A DNA stretch of 8,590 nucleotides from UBA1737 sp045653225 (lineage in GTDB: Bacteria > Bacillota_I > Bacilli_A > ML615J-28 > CAG-313): contig JAZOLP010000139.1 in assembly GCA_045653225.1 (NCBI GenBank), positions 1-8,590 of the forward strand, given 5' to 3'. This document shows, piece by piece, positions 5,112-8,590 of this stretch. Every line of letters starts with the position of its first letter. The stretch's first letter is position 1. The notes beneath the pieces are model-generated. The model did no database searches. It had not been told where the DNA came from and was given only the letters and a program-made list of their open reading frames with translations. A program made the position numbers and the translations under genes.

Positions 5112-6434
5112 ATGAAACTTGGATTAATATCATTAGGTTGTGCTAAAAACAGAATAGATTCTGAATTATTTTTAGGTGTTGCAAAACAGTATAATATTGA
5201 ACTAACATCTTCTCTTGATGAAGCAGATATCATAGTAATAAATACTTGCGGATTTATTGAAAGTGCAAAACAAGAAGCAATAGATACAATATTAGAAATG
5301 TGTGATTATAAGAATAAAAAAATTGTTGTTATGGGCTGCTTAGTTGAACGTTATCAAGCTAGTCTAGAATCAAGCATTCCAGAAGTAGATTTTTATTTTC
5401 CGATTAGAGATTACGACAACATTGATGAACTTTTCAAAAAATTAACAAATTCTACTAATTCATATAAGATGGACTACAATAAAAGAGTAGTGACTACATC
5501 AAATCACAGCGTCTATTTAAGAATTGCAGAAGGCTGTGACAACAAATGCGCATATTGTGCAATTCCTCTAATTAGAGGAAAATTCAAAAGTAGAGATTTT
5601 GATTCTTTAATAGAAGAAACTAAAGTACTAGTTAAAAATGGTGCAAAAGAAATTACTTTAATCGCACAAGACACAACTAGATATGGGACTGATTTTAAAA
5701 ACAACGACCCTAGAAGATTAGAACACCTTTTAAGAGCCATATCTGAAATTGATGGTGTTGAATGGGTTCGTGTTCTTTATTTATATCCTGATGAAATAAC
5801 TAAAGAAATACTACTTGAAATTAAAGAAAACAAAAAAGTCGCAAAATATTTTGACATACCTATTCAACATGCTTCAAATAAAATGTTAAAAGCTATGAAT
5901 AGACGTGGTTCAAAACAATTAATAAAAGAACATATAGAATACATTAGAAACTGGATTCCAGAAGCTATTATTAGAACTACGTTAATAACTGGTTTCCCTA
6001 CAGAAATTGAAGAAGATTTTAATGAAATGTTATCTTTTATAAAAGAAATTAAATTTGAAAGATTAGGTTGCTTTACATTCTCTAATGAAGAAGATACTGC
6101 TTCTTTTGATATGTATCCTAAGGTAAACAAAAGAACAGCCCAAAGAAGAAACAACTCTATAATGAAAGAACAAGAAAAGATTGCATTTAATTATAACAAA
6201 AGTTTAATTGGCAAAACCTACAATTGTATTATTGATTATTATGATTTTGACAAATTTGCTTATGTCGGCAGAAACTATATGTACGCACCCGATGATGTTG
6301 ATGGATGCATATATATATATAGCCCTATAGAATTAGAAATAGGAAGTATTGTAGCTGCAGAAATAGTTGATTGTTCTGCTTATGATTTAGAAGCAAAATT
6401 AATTAATATAAATAAAGATGGTACCTTATTTTAG
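5112..6434 (+). CDS. rimO: Ribosomal protein S12 methylthiotransferase RimO
   Basis: RimO is a radical-SAM enzyme with two 4Fe-4S clusters that adds a methylthio group to the beta carbon of a conserved aspartate of ribosomal protein S12 (Asp89 in E. coli). The 440-residue length is typical. The N-terminal UPF0004 domain has Cys10 (LGCAKN), Cys46 (NTCGF) and Cys76 (GCLVER) for the auxiliary cluster; the radical-SAM core has GCDNKCAYC with Cys142, Cys146 and Cys149, followed by AIPLIRGKFKSR. The C-terminal TRAM domain (about 375-437, with APDDVDG) binds substrate. LGCAKN and the AIPxIRGKxKSR segment favour RimO over its relative MiaB, which has a GCQMN-type first motif. The ribosome binding site is a weak GAGAG six bases before the ATG. 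The gene stands alone, divergent from pduL; its last codons form the left arm of the terminator hairpin. Confidence 0.95.
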   Translation: MKLGLISLGCAKNRIDSELFLGVAKQYNIELTSSLDEADIIVINTCGFIESAKQEAIDTILEMCDYKNKKIVVMGCLVERYQASLESSIPEVDFYFPIRDYDNIDELFKKLTNSTNSYKMDYNKRVVTTSNHSVYLRIAEGCDNKCAYCAIPLIRGKFKSRDFDSLIEETKVLVKNGAKEITLIAQDTTRYGTDFKNNDPRRLEHLLRAISEIDGVEWVRVLYLYPDEITKEILLEIKENKKVAKYFDIPIQHASNKMLKAMNRRGSKQLIKEHIEYIRNWIPEAIIRTTLITGFPTEIEEDFNEMLSFIKEIKFERLGCFTFSNEEDTASFDMYPKVNKRTAQRRNNSIMKEQEKIAFNYNKSLIGKTYNCIIDYYDFDKFAYVGRNYMYAPDDVDGCIYIYSPIELEIGSIVAAEIVDCSAYDLEAKLININKDGTLF

Positions 6435-6444
6435 TACCATCTTT
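6414..6444. terminator. Shared bidirectional terminator between rimO and the DUF2779 gene
   Basis: Perfect 11-base arms AAAGATGGTAC (6414-6424) and GTACCATCTTT (6434-6444) enclose a 9-base loop. On the plus strand TT ATTTTATT follows; on the minus strand TTT and ATTTATATT follow, so both convergent genes can end here. The left arm encodes the last rimO residues, the rimO TAG (6432-6434) straddles the loop and the right arm, and the DUF2779 TAA (6445-6447) directly abuts the stem. Confidence 0.85.
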
Positions 6445-8403
6445 TTATTTTATTAATTCAATTAAACCTTGCAGTATTTTAACCATAGACCAAGTATCTT
6501 GTCTACAATATTTTCTTAGAGCTAAATATTTATTTTGATATTCTAAATCAGTTAAAGTAGGTAATAAACCATACACTAAAATAGCTTCAGTACCATTTTG
6601 AACTTCTAAATCTTTATAAGTTAAATCAGTAAATATTGGTAATAGTTTTTTAATAGAAAACGAAGCGTGAAGTTCTTTATCATAAAAATTAAATTTAGGT
6701 TTATTATCTATATTATAGTTAGAATCATATTTTAAATAAACATTTTTGCTTGCATGTATAACATCTTCTAAATCAAAAATAGCATCATAAATTTTCTTTA
6801 ATTTATCACTTAAATCTGGATAAAACTTCATTAATTCATATATTCTTGTTTTTTCAAAAACAGCATGATAAGCTAAAACTGTTCCACCATTTTCAAGATT
6901 AATATCTTCAATAAGTTTCAAAGCTATATCTCTTCTATGGTCATTATGATCTGGAGCTAAATATTCATAGTGAAACATTCCATTTTTGTTATCAATTTCA
7001 CAATAACCAAATCTTTTTTCAACATGTAAAGAATATTGAAATAAAGATTGTGAGTATGGTTTTTCTCCAAAAAATCTTGGTAATGGACTATTATAACTCT
7101 CAAAATCTAAATGATATATTGGATATTCAATTTTATCAATTAAAAATTTTAAATTATCTTTATCGATATATTGTTTATTAGTTTGATAACAATCATATTC
7201 AATCAATTGATCAATTTCAGTAATATAAGGCAAAGCTTCTTTCATTGAGTAAATTTTATTATTAATCAAATCATATATATTAATAGTTTGTCTATTGCCA
7301 CTTTTATTTAAATTTGTTGGATGTTTAAAACAATAATTCTTATTCGTATAATCAAATATAGTACCATCTATTAGAACAGGTTCATGACATATTTTAAAAA
7401 ATTTACATTGATCATTTTTCTTATATTGACAATGATCACCTAAACAATTGTTTACAATAGTTAAGTGTTGAAATCTTTGATCTAATAAATTTCTTTCCTT
7501 GATTATTTGTTCTTGATATATTTTCGTAAAATAATTGACATCATAGATTTTAAATAAATCTTGACCGTTAACTGTATTATATACCGCGCAATTATCTTCT
7601 TTATATCCATCATAAACATACTCATGATTTAAAGTAACTAAATAATATTCGATTTCAGGAACACTTTCACCAATAGATAAAAACGATTGTTCTATAATAT
7701 GTCTTTGAATTGCGACATCGTACAAATATTTACCAACGGAAGAATATTTATTAAGTGCGTTTTGAAGTTTATCTAATATAAATTTTTCAGATACATCCAC
7801 GCCGTCTAAATTTGTTTCAATATAATTTTCAAGACAACAATCCATAATTTTAGAAACAATATTCTTTTTATATATATAGTAAGGTTCCTTACCTCGTTTA
7901 ATGACAAAATGTAAATCATCAATTTTACTACTTGTTGTAGACTTAACTTCAAAGATTCTTAATTTATTATTTTGTTTACTATATATATCTACATAACAAT
8001 AGTATTTATTTCCATTATGATGATATTCAAATTTCTTTTGATCATATGTATTTTTTGATGCTTGAACTTCAAAATTAAAAATCTTTTCGACGTATTTTCC
8101 AGCTAAATATTCCACTTCAGTAAAGATGTCTTTAAACGCTTCTAATTGAGCGGATGTTAATATAGTTAAATCTTCACCAGTATTTTCATCAAACATTCCA
8201 TTAAAAATTTGACTTTCCAAGTCAGATAATTCGTCGTCAAACTCATTATCTTTAATTGTCGCCAATTCTCTTTTTAAGTTTTCAATATCTAATCCGTTTA
8301 TTTCTTTAACATCATGAAAACCACGATTTATATACATATTATATAGAGAAGGAGCATTTTGACACCTAGTTAAAACCTTAAAAAGTGTTTTAGAAATATT
8401 CAT
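6445..8403 (-). CDS. DUF2779 protein: Cas4/RecB-like nuclease fused to a DEDDy exonuclease domain
   Basis: This 652-residue protein ends in a DUF2779 domain, a family of unknown function seen in Mollicutes and other bacteria. Two nuclease-like halves are visible. The first (about 1-340) resembles RecB/Cas4 nucleases: an N-terminal LTRCQNAPSLY with Cys14, then Asp139 (YVDI), and EVKS with Glu152 and Lys154, forming a PD-(D/E)XK site; Cys325, Cys333 and Cys339 (spacing 7 and 5, with Cys320 nearby) follow, so Cys14 and this cluster could hold an Fe-S cluster as in Cas4 and AddB, or zinc. The second (about 425-652) shows an RNase H-like DEDD exonuclease pattern: HLDFE (Asp433, Glu435), AYHAVFEKTR (Glu517 where Asp is usual), and YCRQD (Tyr632, Asp636), the YxxxD form of motif III. 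It is likely a cytoplasmic DNA or RNA nuclease, role unknown (repair or defence). The start has AAAGGAG six bases upstream. It overlaps in expression signals with the preceding gene. Confidence 0.85.
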   Translation of the reverse strand: MNISKTLFKVLTRCQNAPSLYNMYINRGFHDVKEINGLDIENLKRELATIKDNEFDDELSDLESQIFNGMFDENTGEDLTILTSAQLEAFKDIFTEVEYLAGKYVEKIFNFEVQASKNTYDQKKFEYHHNGNKYYCYVDIYSKQNNKLRIFEVKSTTSSKIDDLHFVIKRGKEPYYIYKKNIVSKIMDCCLENYIETNLDGVDVSEKFILDKLQNALNKYSSVGKYLYDVAIQRHIIEQSFLSIGESVPEIEYYLVTLNHEYVYDGYKEDNCAVYNTVNGQDLFKIYDVNYFTKIYQEQIIKERNLLDQRFQHLTIVNNCLGDHCQYKKNDQCKFFKICHEPVLIDGTIFDYTNKNYCFKHPTNLNKSGNRQTINIYDLINNKIYSMKEALPYITEIDQLIEYDCYQTNKQYIDKDNLKFLIDKIEYPIYHLDFESYNSPLPRFFGEKPYSQSLFQYSLHVEKRFGYCEIDNKNGMFHYEYLAPDHNDHRRDIALKLIEDINLENGGTVLAYHAVFEKTRIYELMKFYPDLSDKLKKIYDAIFDLEDVIHASKNVYLKYDSNYNIDNKPKFNFYDKELHASFSIKKLLPIFTDLTYKDLEVQNGTEAILVYGLLPTLTDLEYQNKYLALRKYCRQDTWSMVKILQGLIELIK

Positions 8404-8406
8404 ATT

Positions 8407-8590
8407 TTACTCCTTTCTAAACAATTGTGTTGTATTTCCTGGAAATTTTAATTTAAACTTATATAAATCATTAAGTTCCTTGTTTTTTAATAAGTTGTTA
8501 TTTAAATTATATTTTTGATTTTTACATACAAATATAAAATCATATTCATTAATATTTAAATCATATAATGTTGATACATTATTTATAAAT
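8407..8590 (-). CDS. 3' end of an unidentified gene, coupled to the DUF2779 gene
   Basis: An open minus-strand frame runs in from the window edge for 60 codons and stops with TAA at 8407-8409. The residues include EYDFIFVCKN and KFPGNTTQLFRKE; the sequence is Asn/Lys/Leu-rich and polar, without a membrane segment, and I cannot assign it to a family. Its last codons (Arg-Lys-Glu) form the AAAGGAG ribosome binding site of the DUF2779 gene, whose ATG starts 3 bases after this stop. The two are therefore almost certainly one transcript. The other frames on this strand contain stops, which supports this frame as coding. Confidence 0.75.
   Translation of the reverse strand, partial: FINNVSTLYDLNINEYDFIFVCKNQKYNLNNNLLKNKELNDLYKFKLKFPGNTTQLFRKE
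8410..8416 (-). promoter_or_regulatory. Ribosome binding site of the DUF2779 gene inside the upstream gene
   Basis: AAAGGAG on the minus strand, six bases before the ATG at 8401-8403, lies within the final codons of the preceding gene. It confirms the start and indicates coupled translation. Confidence 0.8.

Noticed and set aside
5036..5233. Minus-strand open frame over the rimO start
   Set aside because: It covers the rimO promoter and conserved N-terminal domain in antisense; composition gives it hydrophobic residues by chance.
5513..6154. Two minus-strand open frames within rimO
   Set aside because: Antisense to the radical-SAM core, without start signals.
6305..6321. Alternating AT run within rimO resembling the promoter-associated runs
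   Set aside because: It encodes the Ile-Tyr-Ile-Tyr strand of the TRAM domain, a normal family position, and has no suitable -35 or downstream gene start.
6445..8403. CRISPR adaptation module suggested by Cas4-like features
   Set aside because: There are no repeat-spacer arrays and no Cas1 or Cas2 in the window; the DUF2779 architecture is separate from Cas4.

Overview
The window is very AT-rich and gene-dense, with genes on both strands. TGA is a genuine stop codon here: it ends parA, mnmG, the DUF951 gene and the first small membrane gene, while every tryptophan codon I checked is TGG. The protein families (DUF2779, a PduL-type phosphotransacylase, Bacilli-like MnmG, RsmG and ParA) together with these features suggest a Mollicutes-related member of the Bacillota that uses the standard code, for example an Acholeplasma, Izemoplasma, RF39 or Erysipelotrichia-like lineage. 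That placement is inference.

Left part (1-460): a small hydrophobic protein gene on the minus strand with a strong ribosome binding site. It ends at a TGA, after which the same frame stays open to the window edge.

Main block (461-4351, minus strand): a five-gene operon with a visible sigma-A-type promoter and an intrinsic terminator. The order is zinc-ribbon membrane protein, mnmG (tRNA U34 modification), rsmG (16S rRNA G527 methylation), parA/soj (chromosome segregation ATPase) and a DUF951 protein. Genes overlap or lie within 13 bases of each other. This resembles the origin-proximal mnmE-mnmG-rsmG-noc-parA-parB cluster of Bacillota, but mnmE, noc and parB are missing and a small zinc-ribbon gene heads the unit.

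Middle (4372-6444): pduL (minus) and rimO (plus) are transcribed divergently from two well-formed promoters lying head to head in the gap between them. PduL interconverts acyl-CoA and acyl-phosphate and probably replaces Pta in acetate and ATP production. RimO methylthiolates ribosomal protein S12.

Right part (6445-8590, minus): a large DUF2779 protein that reads as a Cas4/RecB-like PD-(D/E)XK nuclease with a probable Fe-S or zinc cysteine cluster, fused to a DEDDy-type exonuclease domain. It is tightly coupled to an upstream gene cut off by the window edge, which I cannot identify. RimO and this gene converge on one shared hairpin terminator.

Most of the window is housekeeping. The least understood parts are the double-nuclease DUF2779 protein with its coupled partner, and the divergent ParA that has no neighbouring parB.
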